Shown one piece after another: positions 19,010 to 30,663 of a stretch of 64,000 nucleotides of DNA. This stretch comes from Posidonia oceanica (Eukaryota > Streptophyta > Magnoliopsida > Alismatales > Posidoniaceae). The stretch spans positions 125,149,001-125,213,000 of the forward strand of contig JAZBRS010000029.1 of the NCBI GenBank assembly GCA_037176725.1, in the 5' to 3' direction. How positions within the stretch are numbered: position 1 is the stretch's first letter; every line of letters starts with the position of its first letter. The notes below the pieces were generated by a model. It worked only from the letters and a program-made list of their open reading frames with translations. It was not told the origin of the DNA and made no database searches. Position numbers and translations under genes: made by a program.

Positions 19010-20473
19010 ATGAGCACTACCTCTACCTCCATGGCACAGCAAGGCCAAGGCCCGGATGGATCTTTCATCAGAGGCTTAGCCTCACAAATGGAAAGGCCAG
19101 GAACCCCCGGCTTCTCACTAGCCACCGGCCGGCGAAAATTCCCGCATACCTCCATCCCCTTCGATTACCACACTGATACAAACGAAGAAGGAGGGGAGGC
19201 GGATCAGTCCCGAACAATAGACATCCCGCCCGAGTTCACACGTCCCGAGGCAACTTCTAATGTTGTGCCTCTCGTTGTGACTACTTCCTACCCCATTGAG
19301 GAGGAGACCTATGAGGTCCGGCAATCCCTGGCTCATCAACAACATTTCATGCACACAAACCCACAAACCTCCACCCTCCAAGAACACCACAACCACCTAT
19401 TCCATACGCCCATCTACACGACGCCCACCAACCCTTATATCCACCCAACTCCACCATATGCAACCCCATACCTGCCACAACCACCCGCTAACGTGCCATA
19501 CTACCCCACTCCACCTCCACCACCATTCTTCTATCCACAACAACCTCCCATTAACACACCTTACTGCCCTACACGACCTCAATCATCATTCTTCCATCCA
19601 CAACATAACCCATCACTACCACCATTCCCACCAACACACCAGCACCCGAGCCAGGGGCATTACGCCGCACCAGGGACTGATCTTAAGAGAATGATTGCCG
19701 AAGCATTAACGGAGGCCGGGGTCACTTCCAAGACGCCCATTGGCTACGACATCTCCAAGTTCCCTCACTTTGCCCTTCTCCCAGGGTTTAAAATGCCAAA
19801 AATGAGAAGATATAACGGTACAGAGGATCCCAGGAACCACATAGCTGCCTTTACTATGGATACTCTACCATACCGTTATGACGTCGGGCTCATTACATAC
19901 CTCTTCTTCAAAACGCTTGAGGGAGAAGCCTTAAAGTGGTTTGACACCCTGACTTCCTATGATCTCCAAGATTTTAGGATAATTGAGGAGAAATTTCTAA
20001 ATCAATATAGTCACCGGGTGCCACACAAACCCACTGCAGGCGACCTCACAGTTGAGAGGATGAGGTTGAATGAGGACTTCGTCACCTTCGCTAGCCGGTG
20101 GAGGGACATGGCCGCTAGATCAGAGTACTACATACCTGAAGGCCAAGTCGTGGAAATAATCGCAAGAAATACCACGGGAGCACTCAGAGCTGGACTGTTG
20201 ATAGGTGACTTCCACACCTATCCACAGTTATATGAGCGGGCCGCCAAGGTGATGCGGAACAGAGAAGAGCTACCATTCCTGGAGCTCGAAGCAAAAAGCC
20301 GGAAGAAGACTACAGGACATACCATAGAAGCTGTCATTGGCAACATGGCACAACTAACCACACAGCATCAGAGGGGATGGAAAGGGCAGCCCTTCCAACA
20401 GCCTCAATATAAAGTGGAACCACAGGGGCAGAATTCCAACAGTTCCAACCCCAGCACCCTAATCCCCTGGTAA
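19010..20473 (+). CDS. Gag protein of element A
   Basis: Start at ATG 19010 (MSTTSTSMAQ), chosen because element D gag begins with the same peptide. The frame is intact for 487 codons. Residues about 50-220 are Pro/His/Tyr-rich; about 260-420 are the retrotransposon Gag domain (MPKMRRYNGTEDPRNH, GEALKWFDTL, FLNQYS, FASRWRDMAARS). Gag forms the virus-like particle that packages RNA. It runs to a stop at 20471 after a one-base shift near 20430; the knuckle (CxxH-type) lies in the next frame. An intact Gag in an element without RT fits a Gag-only, pol-dependent parasite. Confidence 0.88.
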   Translation: MSTTSTSMAQQGQGPDGSFIRGLASQMERPGTPGFSLATGRRKFPHTSIPFDYHTDTNEEGGEADQSRTIDIPPEFTRPEATSNVVPLVVTTSYPIEEETYEVRQSLAHQQHFMHTNPQTSTLQEHHNHLFHTPIYTTPTNPYIHPTPPYATPYLPQPPANVPYYPTPPPPPFFYPQQPPINTPYCPTRPQSSFFHPQHNPSLPPFPPTHQHPSQGHYAAPGTDLKRMIAEALTEAGVTSKTPIGYDISKFPHFALLPGFKMPKMRRYNGTEDPRNHIAAFTMDTLPYRYDVGLITYLFFKTLEGEALKWFDTLTSYDLQDFRIIEEKFLNQYSHRVPHKPTAGDLTVERMRLNEDFVTFASRWRDMAARSEYYIPEGQVVEIIARNTTGALRAGLLIGDFHTYPQLYERAAKVMRNREELPFLELEAKSRKKTTGHTIEAVIGNMAQLTTQHQRGWKGQPFQQPQYKVEPQGQNSNSSNPSTLIPW

Positions 20474-21510
20474 ATGCTCAACAGGGGCAGAACAGCGGTC
20501 AATACAAAGCACCACCTCAAGGGCAAAGGGACTACCACAACGTTCCTCCTCCACAGGCACCTAGAGGACCAAGGAGACAAAGCTACCCACCACTTCCAGA
20601 GACGATCCCAAACATCTTCAGGATGCTGATCGAAAGTGGGGACTTACAACTCCCAGTGCCAAAACCGAATGCTCCCAACGTAAACATGACCAAGTACTAT
20701 GTCTACCACCAGAAAAACGGGCACACACTTGAGGAATGTTATGTGTTAAAAGATCGAATATACGATCTAAATGATAAGGGACAAATAATGTGGTCAGCCC
20801 TCAAGGACAGATTGAAAGAGGCTAGGACGGGACAGCACAAGTTGCAGATACACCAGAACCCTCTGCCTAATCACCCGGTGGTGCACCTAGAGATAGAAGA
20901 CAACCCACCTGAAGCCAAGACCGTCACCATGTGCCTGATTGAATCAGAACCAGAGCTGGCTTCCTCCATTGTGGAAAGCAACATCATTAAAAAGATGGTA
21001 GAAGACGCTAAGGGATCAGATTGGTCAGATAAGCTTGTTAATGCATTATGGGCATACTGCACCACCATAAGGACAGCAACAGGTCAAACCCCCTATGCTT
21101 TAGCCTTTGGTATGGAAGCAGTGGTCCCATACGAGATCCTGATCCCCTCATTAAGAGTTAAGATTGATAGGAGAATGTCTGCCGAAGAAAAGAGGCAAGC
21201 TTTACTCCATCTAGAACTCCTTGATGAGAAACGGCTGACAGCCACCGAGCATACGTGTGTCTACCAACAAAGGTTAACCAAGGCTTACCAGAAGAAAGTA
21301 ATCGAACGCAAGTTTAAAATTGGTGATCTAGTGCTTAAAGAAGTGTTGCCCTACAATAAGCCCCACCCTAAGGGAAAGTTAAAGCCAAATTGGGAAGGAC
21401 CCTACATAGTGGTTGCTGTATATCCAGGGAATGCTTATCGACTGTCCCATAACGGAATGGATCTTCTTGACCCTTGGAATGCAATGCACCTGAAAAAGTA
21501 CTACCCTTGA
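20434..21510 (+). pseudogene. Gag C-terminus fused to integrase C-terminus by internal deletion (element A)
   Basis: This frame is open from about 20434 to TGA 21508-21510. It reads the Gag tail with the YYVYHQKNGHTLEECYVLK knuckle, an acidic stretch, then from about 20985 the integrase C-terminal region (GSDWSDKLVNALWAY, TGQTPYALAFGMEAVVPYEI, NWEGPYIVV, HLKKYYP). The integrase part aligns with T1 from about 6320 to 6834. Everything between Gag and the last part of integrase is gone, yet the frame is uninterrupted across the join. No catalytic DDE residues remain. The GPY/F tail could still bind chromatin or integrase partners, which is speculative. Confidence 0.88.
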
Positions 21511-22960
21511 TCAGCATGTCTATATCACTAAAGAGACCTAGGGCCTAACACCAAGCCAGAAAAGAGAGAGACTCCCAAAGCCAATAGGAAGAGGAACACT
21601 TGGGGAACCCATGCCTTGTCCTGTCTCCACATACACACCGCACGGGAAGGTAAGGAAAAAGTAGGCTCGGAGCGGAGGCTTAGAGTACGAACTGCTTGCC
21701 AAAGCAACTTAGAAAGCGTCAAGAAAAGACGGCGGCAAAAAAACCGCCCAAACAGAGAGGAAAGAAGGCAGCAAAGAAACTGTCCAAGTAAGGAACCAAC
21801 GAAAAGAGACAGTAAAAGAAACTGTCCAACTAAAAGAGGTCAGCAAAGAGCTGTCCAAAGAGTAGAAAAGAGCATGGCAAAAGCTGTCTGTGCATCTAAA
21901 AGTATAAACCATAGAAAGACGCATTAAGGACTAAAGAAAGGCAAGCAGGAATCAAGGCCTAAGCCAAAACCGAGAGTCCACTAAATCCCGAAACTTCCCC
22001 TGACCTATTCTCACTAAACAGGCAAGGAGTAAGCAACCCCAGGTGGTCAAGGACTGAAAAGGCCCAGGGAGTAGCAACCCAAGTAAGGACTGGTGTGTGG
22101 ACCGAAGTCTTTAAAAAAGGGTGCAGGCATGACCCAAGGGACACACCCGCAAATGTAAGGCCCACTCATCCGGTTGAAACAAACCCCAAGGCTAATGCTT
22201 AAGATAGGTACTCATCTTTCCCCATTAGAAGAACTAAAAATCCAAAAAAATCATAAAACCCAAACAAAAAAATCATATAACCTAAAAAACCAAAAAAATA
22301 ATATAACCCAAAAACCAAAAAAATCATATAACCCAAAATCCAAAAAAAATCGTATAACCCAAAAACCAAAAAAATCATATAACCCAAACACCAAAAAAAA
22401 TTACAAAACTTAGAAAGAAAAAACCAAAACATCCAACCTACATACAAGTGAAAACTTAGTAAGTGGGAAAACAGGAATTAACATCTGGCCGATGATGCAA
22501 CCATCGACTCACCAGGATTCGGAGTTAGCGTCCTACTCAAGCATGTCTCACGACTTGGGTGCGCTCTCTCAACAAAGACATTACTAGCATAATGATCTTT
22601 AGAGCATCCACGGATGACTCATAATCAGCGTCTACTGGGCTCTGATTTCCATCTCTTTAGCTGAGGCCAGAAATTAATTCCCTCCACCCATTTAAAATAA
22701 GCATGCATTAACATCTGTCATGTCCTTTGTTAATTAATTAACTTAGCCTAAATCTTTTCCATTTGACATACTTTCTCTTCGATTAATTAGTTAACTTAGC
22801 CAAATCTTTCGCCAAGGGAGGTATGCTCATTGATTACTAACAAGAAAAGTAAGCATGTGCAGGAAGCAAAGAGAAAAAAAAAACCTTTCATATGAATATT
22901 CACAAGTATAGACTCTGGCAAAAGAAAAGTACAGACTCTGACAAAAGGAAAGGTACAAGC
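21511..22960 (+). other. Non-coding spacer of element A with minisatellite
   Basis: It has repeated AAGAAACTGTCCAA motifs (about 21740-21890), then the A-rich minisatellite 22235-22415 (ATCATATAACCCAAAA-like units), then AT-rich sequence with two TTAATTA(A)TTAACTTAGCC copies near 22730-22805. Same order as the T1 spacer. No gene. Confidence 0.75.
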
Positions 22961-25900
22961 TCAATGGCCGGACTTGCCGCTACCCTCACGTCCGCCGCCT
23001 GGAGGCCTCGGTGCGGGCTGCGCCACAGAAGATGTCGCTCCACTTCGACTCCTCTCCCGAGACTCCCTCAAGATGGAGCGAACCATCTCAAGGTGGGGAG
23101 AAGACCGCGCTCTCGCAATTTGCTCAGCCGTCAAGATCCTAGAATGCCCCGACCCCGCAGGAGCTGCAGTAACAGGAGCAGGCATCAGATCAGCCACATC
23201 AGCACCAGGAAGCACTGTCGCAACCACTGTCTCTGTCTACATCAGCCGTATCTCCATTTCCCGCATCTGCCGCCCATGGAAATCGCTCAACTAAAATAAA
23301 ACAAATCACAGAATAAGAGCAGTTTATAAACAGAAAAGCAGAAAGGCTAGCTACAACTAAAGCATTAAAGACAAAACAGAAATACCCTTCTCAGGGAAGA
23401 AGCCTCAAACTGAGCCCTGGCCGTTGCTGCATCAGATGCCGCCACACGAGCCTCTAACTCCTGGATGCGGTTGTCATGCTCCCACTCTACCTGACTGAGA
23501 CGCCCCTGTAGCTCCTCGGCACTCCCCAAGGCATCGTCCAGCTGGCTCTGAGTAGGACCAGTGGCCGGGGGTGTGTGGATCAAATCCATCATTGCCTGAA
23601 TCTGCACAATGAAGCCATACGAGTTAGAGGACAGATATTTACAAGTACTTAAAGCAAGAAAAGTGCGGAAATACCTCTGAATCGTGAGCCCGAACCTCCT
23701 CAGCAAGCACACCCTTGGCATGGGAAGCGGTTGGACCTGTGGTGGTAGTAGGGGCAGGCTCAGCACTTGTTGAGGCACCCTTGGCCTGTATCAGAGCAAA
23801 GATGACAATTAGACAAGAAGAAACAGGCACCAACAACTGACAAAGGGAAACACTACTCACTCATGCTCGAAGCTCATCCATCTGGGACAGGAGCTCGTCC
23901 CTCTCCCTCACCAGCTCCACCACTCTCAAGGAGTGCTCCTCCTGCTGAGTCCTGCACACCTCAGTCATCCCCTCTGAAGTGTCCATCTACACAAACAAGG
24001 GAGATGCATAAGCAAGTGAACAAGTAAAGGAGCAGTCGAATAACACAACAGCGAAAGGGATTGCTTACCAGCTCCTCAATATGGCTGCGGGCCATCGCCA
24101 ACTCGTGACGGAGGTCGCCGACGCTCTCATTAGGACCAGTGCCCATCAGTACATTGGAGCGACCATAAAAGACGTCACGGTGGAAGACGATCAGACGGCT
24201 AAACTTAGAATCAAACTAGGTCCTCCACGGCGCCTCTGTCTCTACAGAACCACCAGAAAGGGGCTCTGTGCCACCCGAGCGCCAATTCCCGAGCTGCTCT
24301 CCAAACCGCTGAGGAGCATCGCTCCGACCACCCGAAATGGATCCCCGAGAGCAATCCATAGGACCCACCGCCAGAATGACCTGTTGAAGGCCGAACTGTC
24401 GCAGGACACGGTCCACCTGAATGTAGTGACATCGGAAGAGGCTAAAAAGCCAGCACTCCCGAAAGAACAAGTGGGAACCGCGCACCACAGGCTCCTCATC
24501 AGCATGCTCACCCTCAGAGTAGGGTCTCCAGACAACCTGCAAGCACAAATTAGTCAGAAACCAGTAAACTGTGCAAGAGAGAGAGACCTAAGCACTAAAA
24601 CTCACCCACTCCTCTGGGAGGATCTCTAACAGGAAGCGGCCCAGATGTCTCACAGGGCGAATCTGCTCCGGAGCCAGCTGCACCTCGCTCCACTGCCAAG
24701 CCCAGGGAAACTTGACGGGACCATCTCCTGGCACTCCAGGTCAGAGGTACACGAAGTGCTCAAAGATCCAGGTCAGTCACACAAAGCAACAATTCCAAGT
24801 CAGTAACAGTCAAACAAACAGAAGGCAAGCAAATAAATAAAGCACAAACCTGGAAAAGAGGCAGACAGCCTGAAAGAGAGCGGGTCTGGCCCGCAGCAAA
24901 AGATTCCAGCCGGGAGATCAAATAGACCAACACGGCTGAGCCCCAAGAGTATCTACCAATCCTCTCCACCTGAAGAAGGAGAGGAGCAAAATCGGCATGT
25001 AACATCTGAGAAGATGTGCCGAAGAAGAGCCTATGAAACAGAATGGACAAAAAGAGCTGGAGCTGCTGATCCGCTATCTCCGGGGTCACCTCGTCAACAA
25101 GAAGAAGGTCGTCCAGTCGATCCTTCAGCCACTTGATGTTGACGCGTGTATGGAAGCGACTAGAAGGGGGAGGTCGTGCACCATAACAAGCCTCTAGCTC
25201 GGCACCATAGTCAGGCTGCAAAGGCACTATCACAGGCTCTCCGTCAATCCTCAGACCCACCAGCCGCACTACGTCCTCCAGGGTAATCATCATCTCACCT
25301 ACGCAAAAGATGAAGCTACCGGAACTCCTGTTGTACCTCTCAGCAAAAGAAAGCAGCAGTCCCAAGTGAATCTCAAAAGGCATGATCTCCAAGAAGTGGC
25401 CGAAGCCCATCCCCGCAAGTCTTGCCCGCTGGAACTCTGGGAGGTCAAGGTACATCTCGTGCAAGTCAGCCCAGCTAGAGCGCGCCCACCTTGACAATGG
25501 CATCTGGTATAAAAAAAAACATTAAAAACATTAGTGACTTAATAATAATCAAACAAAGTAACTTAATAAAAGCCGAAAGACACATAGACCTCACCTGTCC
25601 TAGCTCTGCGAGCTCCACCACTGTACGAGCTCTCCTGGGAGGAGAAGGGGACGCACCTGGATCAGGAGCACCCCCGTCACCAACCTCAGGCGGGACAGGA
25701 GACGATGCACGTGGCTGCCTCGCCTGGAGCTTGCAGGGACGAGAGGAACTCGCCTCCGCAGTGGAAGGACCGGCCTCATCCCTCCTCGTCTCAGCCTCCT
25801 CGTCAGAAGCCCTGAAATGGTATCACAAGTAGAGCATAGTCAGATAAAACCATTAATAATTCTCTTAATTGTTTCCCTAAACGCTAAGTAGTCCACATAA

Positions 25901-27728
25901 CCAACAAAAAGGGAAAGAAATGCATCACTTTAACTAACCAACTTAAACTTAAAACCCATCCTTTTAAAACCCATCTTTTTAATCAACCCATCTTTTTAAA
26001 ACCCATCTTTTTAAAACCCATCTTTTTAAACCCATCTTTTTAATCAACCCATCTTTTTAACCCGTCTTTTAAAATCAATCCTTTTTAAAATCAATCCTTT
26101 TAAAAATCAATCCTTTTAAATCAATCCTTTTAAAAATCAATCCTTTGAAAATCGATCCTTTTAAAAATCAACCTTTGAAAATCAATCCTTTTAAAGTCAA
26201 TCCTTTTTAAAATCAATCCTTTTAAAAAATCAATCTTTGTAAATCAATCTTTTAAAAATCAATCTTTTAAAAATCAATCTTTTTAAAAAATCAATCAATC
26301 TTCTTTTTAAAATCCACCTTTTAGGCCCATTTCTTTTAAATCCATCTTTTTAAACCTATCCTTCAAAGATCAATCTTTTAAGGTTATAAAAAAAGAAAAA
26401 GAAGAAGAGAAGATCATCCTTTTAAAACTCTAATATCCTAACTTTAAAATTCAAGACCCAACTCTAAACCAACTTAAACCTTTCACTAATCCATTTAGGT
26501 AACAAAAACATCATTTTCAATTAACAAACCAATTTGAACTTAAAAGTAAACCTTAAATTCAAAAGTCAAATTTAAAAACAAACATTGAACCCTAATTCTA
26601 ACTCTCACTCTAAAAAATCCTTAAATCCAAAAGTTTGAAGCCTTAGGATCCGACTTTTAATTTAATCCTTTTAAACAGATCTATCACTAACTTCAAACCA
26701 ATCCATTAAAATCAGAAATTAACCCCTCAAGTTAAAATAGAATGGTTAATTCAATTGTTAAAAGATTAAGTCTCTTAAAAATTCTGGGAAAAATTTGCCA
26801 TAACCTCCCCTATAATTTCGACTAAAAAATTTTATTTTCCTGCAAATTAACAACATAAATACATTCCACAAAGAAAGATTGAATAAACGATCACATTTCA
26901 CACCAAAATGGGTAACCATCCACATTTAAACACCAACATTCACATCTAACATTCACATTCCCATTTCACATTCACATTAACTTTCCCAATTCACATTCAC
27001 ATTTCACATTTCACATTCACATTCACATTCACATTTTCTTTCACATTTACATCAAGAATAACTTTAAACAACTGAATTTGCATAAACCTAAACTAAACCA
27101 AACTTAAACCTAAAACTCCGCGATAAGAACTTAAAGTTCAGTTTTTCCAGAACAACAGAACTAAAATAACAGAATTGATTAAAACAAAACTAATAACATA
27201 AACAAAAGAATTAACAACAAAAGTTAGGGATTAATTACAACAAAATTCACTAAGCTAAACAACAGAATTTAAGAATAATAAAATTACAACAAAATTTAAT
27301 TAATTACAACGAAATTCAATAAGAAGTAAACTAAGTAACAAACGGCATTTAGTTAGACTACACTAATCACAATAGGATTTAAAACTAAATTAATTAAGCT
27401 AAACATGATTCAATTAAATTAAGTAAAAACTAAAAACAAGAAACTGAATTTTAATCAGAATTTCTAAACTAAAACTAAACTAGAATTCCTATAATAATCC
27501 TAAGTCTAAATCCTAAGTCTAATCCTAATTACATTCCTATTTCAAAAAAATAACAAACAAATAAATAAAATCGGAAAAAGGGGAAGGAAAGGAAGACTAC
27601 CTTCGTCGCCGGCGAGATCCATCGCTCGGGCCACCCGCACTGCCACCTTCATCGCCGCTCGCCATCGGAGAGGAGGAAGGAGGAGCAGGAACGTCCACGC
27701 CGTCACCCTCGCTGCTGTCGCTAGCCAT
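22961..27728 (-). pseudogene. Antisense gene b of element A: nine-exon MAIN/PP7-long-form-like PMD protein
   Basis: Exons: 27728-27601 (ATG, MASDSSEGDG), 25811-25595, 25503-24850, 24773-24606, 24536-24069, 23986-23861, 23785-23675, 23601-23386 and 23290-22961 (stop). All junctions keep phase, and all are GT-AG except the exon 4 acceptor (TG for AG). About 805 codons. PMD core: MGFGHFLEIMPF, VGEMMITLEDVVRLVGLRIDG, WRPYSEGEHAD and YIQVDRVLRQFGLQQVI (the last typical of MAIN and PP7-long-form proteins). The C-terminus is coiled coil and Pro/Gly-rich. Stops in exons 4, 5, 6 and 9 are C-to-T type. The 1.8-kb first intron is AT-rich repeats. In T1 the same gene lies on the other side of gene a. Confidence 0.82.
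25866..27596. repeat. AT-rich repeats in first intron of antisense gene b (A)
   Basis: AATCAATCCTTTTAAA / AACCCATCTTTTTAAA units fill 25970-26400. A CACATT hexamer repeat fills about 26925-27050. The rest is AT-rich with no gene. Confidence 0.8.
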
Positions 27729-27915
27729 CAGAGGGAGGAGGAAGGAAGAGCACCCCCACGCCGCCGCCACCGCACCACGCCGGAGCCCGCACACCGCCGC
27801 CGCCGCACCCAGCCGGAGGAGCACGCACGCCGGAGAGAGGGGGAAGGAAGAAGAGAAGTTTGAAGCCACTGGAAAAGGGGGCAACTGCCAGTTTTGGCTA
27901 CTGACTCGTAACCTG

Positions 27916-28079
27916 GTCGCCAGTAGAAGGGGTGACTCAGTCAGACGCCTCTTCAACAGGCGCCTTACCCAGCTCTTCGCGCGTCAACTTTCCCGCCTCG
28001 ATTTGAACCCTTTGAAAGAGCACGAACCTAGTCGCCCTAAAAAGAGGTGACTCAACAGGACGCCAGAAAGGACGGCGGC
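27916..28079. repeat. Inverted-arm cassettes between antisense genes a and b (A)
   Basis: Two pairs of 21-nt units: 27916 and 27944 (28 apart), 28031 and 28059 (28 apart). Best unit: GTCGCC-N9-GGTGAC at 27916-27936. It lies upstream of gene b and downstream of gene a. Confidence 0.85.
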
Positions 28080-28283
28080 TAACAACGGCAGAGGGTTTTT
28101 ATCCCTTAATTCCCCCATAAAACACGAACCGATACATTAACAAACGACAAAACACAATTCAGAAGCTAAAATATGATTCAACCCAAAATGTAATTCAAGA
28201 ACTGAAACATAATTCAACCCGAACTTAAACTTAAAAGCTAAGACATGGTTCAACCCAACTTAAAATTAAAATTCAAAACATAA

Positions 28284-29642
28284 TCAGCCATGCAGTGCCA
28301 TGCTTGAGCGGTTGAGCCCAAGCATCTTCAGGAATTCCTGCTTATCATCAACATACTTCTGAGGAGTGGGGCAGCACCATGCGTACCACTTCACGTACTT
28401 CGCCTCTTGGGACTCTCGAGCAGTTGCAGAAAGCCGAGGTGCACTCAGAGACACTCGCCTACTGATATAAACCCAACAGGCTATGTACTCCAGGACCATC
28501 CGCTCATCCTGGTCACCGTCTTCCTTGCGAATGCGGATCAGAGGGGTCAGAACTGCATCAGCCTGGACAACTAGCTCCTGATTCAGCAGACGAGAGCAAC
28601 AATGGATGGGATACAGCACAAACGATGTGGCACCCGCCAGGACAAGCTCAAGGTCACTGTGAGCTGTGCTCATCACCCGCGCTTTATGAGCTCCAGGTAG
28701 CTTCGAAACAAAGTCAAAATCCTGTAGTGACAAGTGTCCCAGACGGAGACCAGAGTCATGGAAGCTCAGACCTGTGAAATCTGTATCACAACAGCAATGG
28801 GACATGAACCAACTGTGCAGCAACAGTGGGGAACCGAAGAATTTCCCTGAACAAGAGGCACTGGTGAGCCCCTCCATGGTGTAAGCCAGCACAGCAGGAG
28901 CCAAGCACAAATCTGGACGAACAGCGACCAACATCAGGAGATCCATATGGTGAAGATCCATTGTGAAATTTGCATCTACAAACAAGGCAAGGCTGCCAAC
29001 TGCCACAAACAAGCACTTCCTTAGCTCTGCTTCAGCAAGTTGTCTGGTGCTAAGAACCTCCCACAGGCCTCGAAGAAAGAGTCTCCCCGAGTGCATCAAA
29101 GCCTTGCTAGCCTCCAGGTCCATTGCTAAATACTCGCCTATCTTCCTGGAACCCACTGTCTCGACGGAAATGGCAAAGCGATCATCTGCCGCCTCAGTAG
29201 ATTCCGCCGCCAACCCAAGCAAAGAGGATACCTCCTCACACGTAATCAATGTCTCTCCACAAGGAAGATTGAAGGTGTTGGAGGAACCATTCCAAAAAAC
29301 CATCAAGGCGTGCAACAATGGCCAAGGCACAGTCGTGCGAATCAAGTCAAGGAGCTTGTCAAAACCACTACACCCGAAGAGATGTCTGTTGTTCTCTGCA
29401 CAATTGATCAAGCCAGCCACCCATGGCAGAGTATACCGAAAGGAATTGTGGAAATCCAGGCATCCCGTGAGGTTCACTACAGCCTAAACAAGCAACCTTC
29501 AGAGGCTAAACCACAAAGAAAGCATGCAAAGACTAAGAGGAGAACATACCTGGTCATTCCAGATAGCTTTCATCAAGTGGTTGGGGATATCAATCACCCT
29601 CTTCACTTGGAAGGTCGGAGAAGAGAAGGAAGGAAGCTTCAT
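28284..29642 (-). CDS. Antisense gene a of element A: two-exon PMD protein, apparently intact
   Basis: Exon 1 is 29642-29550 (ATG, 31 codons, donor CAG|GTATGT). The intron is 29549-29484 (66 bp, acceptor TTTAG). Exon 2 is 29483-28284 and ends in a stop. The 430-codon product has no internal stop, unlike most frames here. PMD features: VPWPLLHALMVFWNG, CGETLITCEEVSSLLGL, LFVDANFTMDLHHMDLL, GLTSASCSGKFFGSPLLLHSW, and a KYVKWYAWCCPTPQKYVDD end. The homologue in T1 (8539-9885) keeps the exon plan but is stopped. PMD proteins include MAIN and MAIL1, which act in gene and transposon silencing. Whether this one helps the element or counters host silencing is open. Confidence 0.82.
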
Positions 29643-29771
29643 GGTCAAGATAAGGGGTTTACTTGTGCAGAATGTTTCCTGAAAAGTAAGGACGCCCGTC
29701 TTTTATCTCTCCCTATCAAAAGAATCAGAGTTTAAAACGGTTTTTGAATTAAATAAGCCAGGAAATCGCGC

Positions 29772-29820
29772 GTCGCCACAAAAAGCAGCGACTGGTTCAG
29801 TCGCCCATGAAAGTGGCGAC
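29772..29820. repeat. Inverted-arm cassettes upstream of antisense gene a (A)
   Basis: Units at 29772-29792 (GTCGCC-N9-AGCGAC) and 29800-29820 (perfect GTCGCC-N9-GGCGAC), 28 apart, 130-180 bp upstream of the gene a ATG. Confidence 0.9.
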
Positions 29821-29842
29821 TAAACCATCAGGACGGACTACT

Positions 29843-30650
29843 GCTAAGCCAAAGAGTGAACTCTTGCCTTGAGTTCACGCACCACCCCCCGCAACTACTG
29901 CAAACACCAGACGACACATCGGATTGGCAAGTGAAGGGTTCACTCCCTCACCCGGTTCTCTTTGCACGGAACCTCTTTATTTGCCAAATCGAGCTGTGGG
30001 ACGACGGTCCTTTCCAGAGAGTGCCGGTCACACTCCAGGATGAAAAACACTTGACCACAATGAATTGCATTCATTCATTTTGCATATGTCCATATGGTTT
30101 GGGACCAATCGTACCCCGTCGGCCTAACCTAGCATATGGACCATTCATTGCATTGCGTGTTGACCTTGCATTATCATAGTATGTTTGAATCATCCATCCA
30201 TGCATTTTCTCATATCATTGGAAGTGAAGCATGGACGGAGCATCATTCTTCAAGTGTGTTAGAAACCCTTCAGGCATAGGATTCTCCTAGAGCTAACCCA
30301 GTTCGTACCTATCCTCTGATCAATTCCAATCTGAGTAAAGTCTTAAACAAGATGTCACACTCTCCTTTCGATCGTGCTGGAATAACATCCTGCGATTTCC
30401 CCCTTAGTGCTTGCCCGTTGGAACACACATGGTTGACCTGGTCTTGACTTCGGCTACGACACAAGATCCGAAACCGACTTGACCCCTCCATGCCTGAGTC
30501 TCCAATTTGATGGCAATTTAAACCCTCTTTTTATCTTTTATTTGGCTACTTCAATGACAAATTGTTTGAGATAGAGCTCCCCCTTTTCAGGAAATGCTCA
30601 ATAGGACATCGTTCTTGCCTTGGACCCGATCTTGTTCCAAGATCAACTCC
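29843..30650. other. No gene seen; spacer before 3' LTR of A
   Basis: Mixed-composition sequence, including CATTCATTTTGCAT-type motifs near 30065-30235, as also found before the T1 3' LTR. Nothing coding is recognised. Confidence 0.5.
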
Positions 30651-30663
30651 AAGGAGGGGCATC
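30651..30663 (+). promoter_or_regulatory. Polypurine tract of element A
   Basis: AAGGAGGGGCATC directly before the 3' LTR; the same tract as in T1 with one base fewer. Confidence 0.9.

Noticed and set aside
26900..27060. Telomere-like or centromere satellite
   Set aside because: CACATT hexamers are short, interrupted and inside an intron of antisense gene b.
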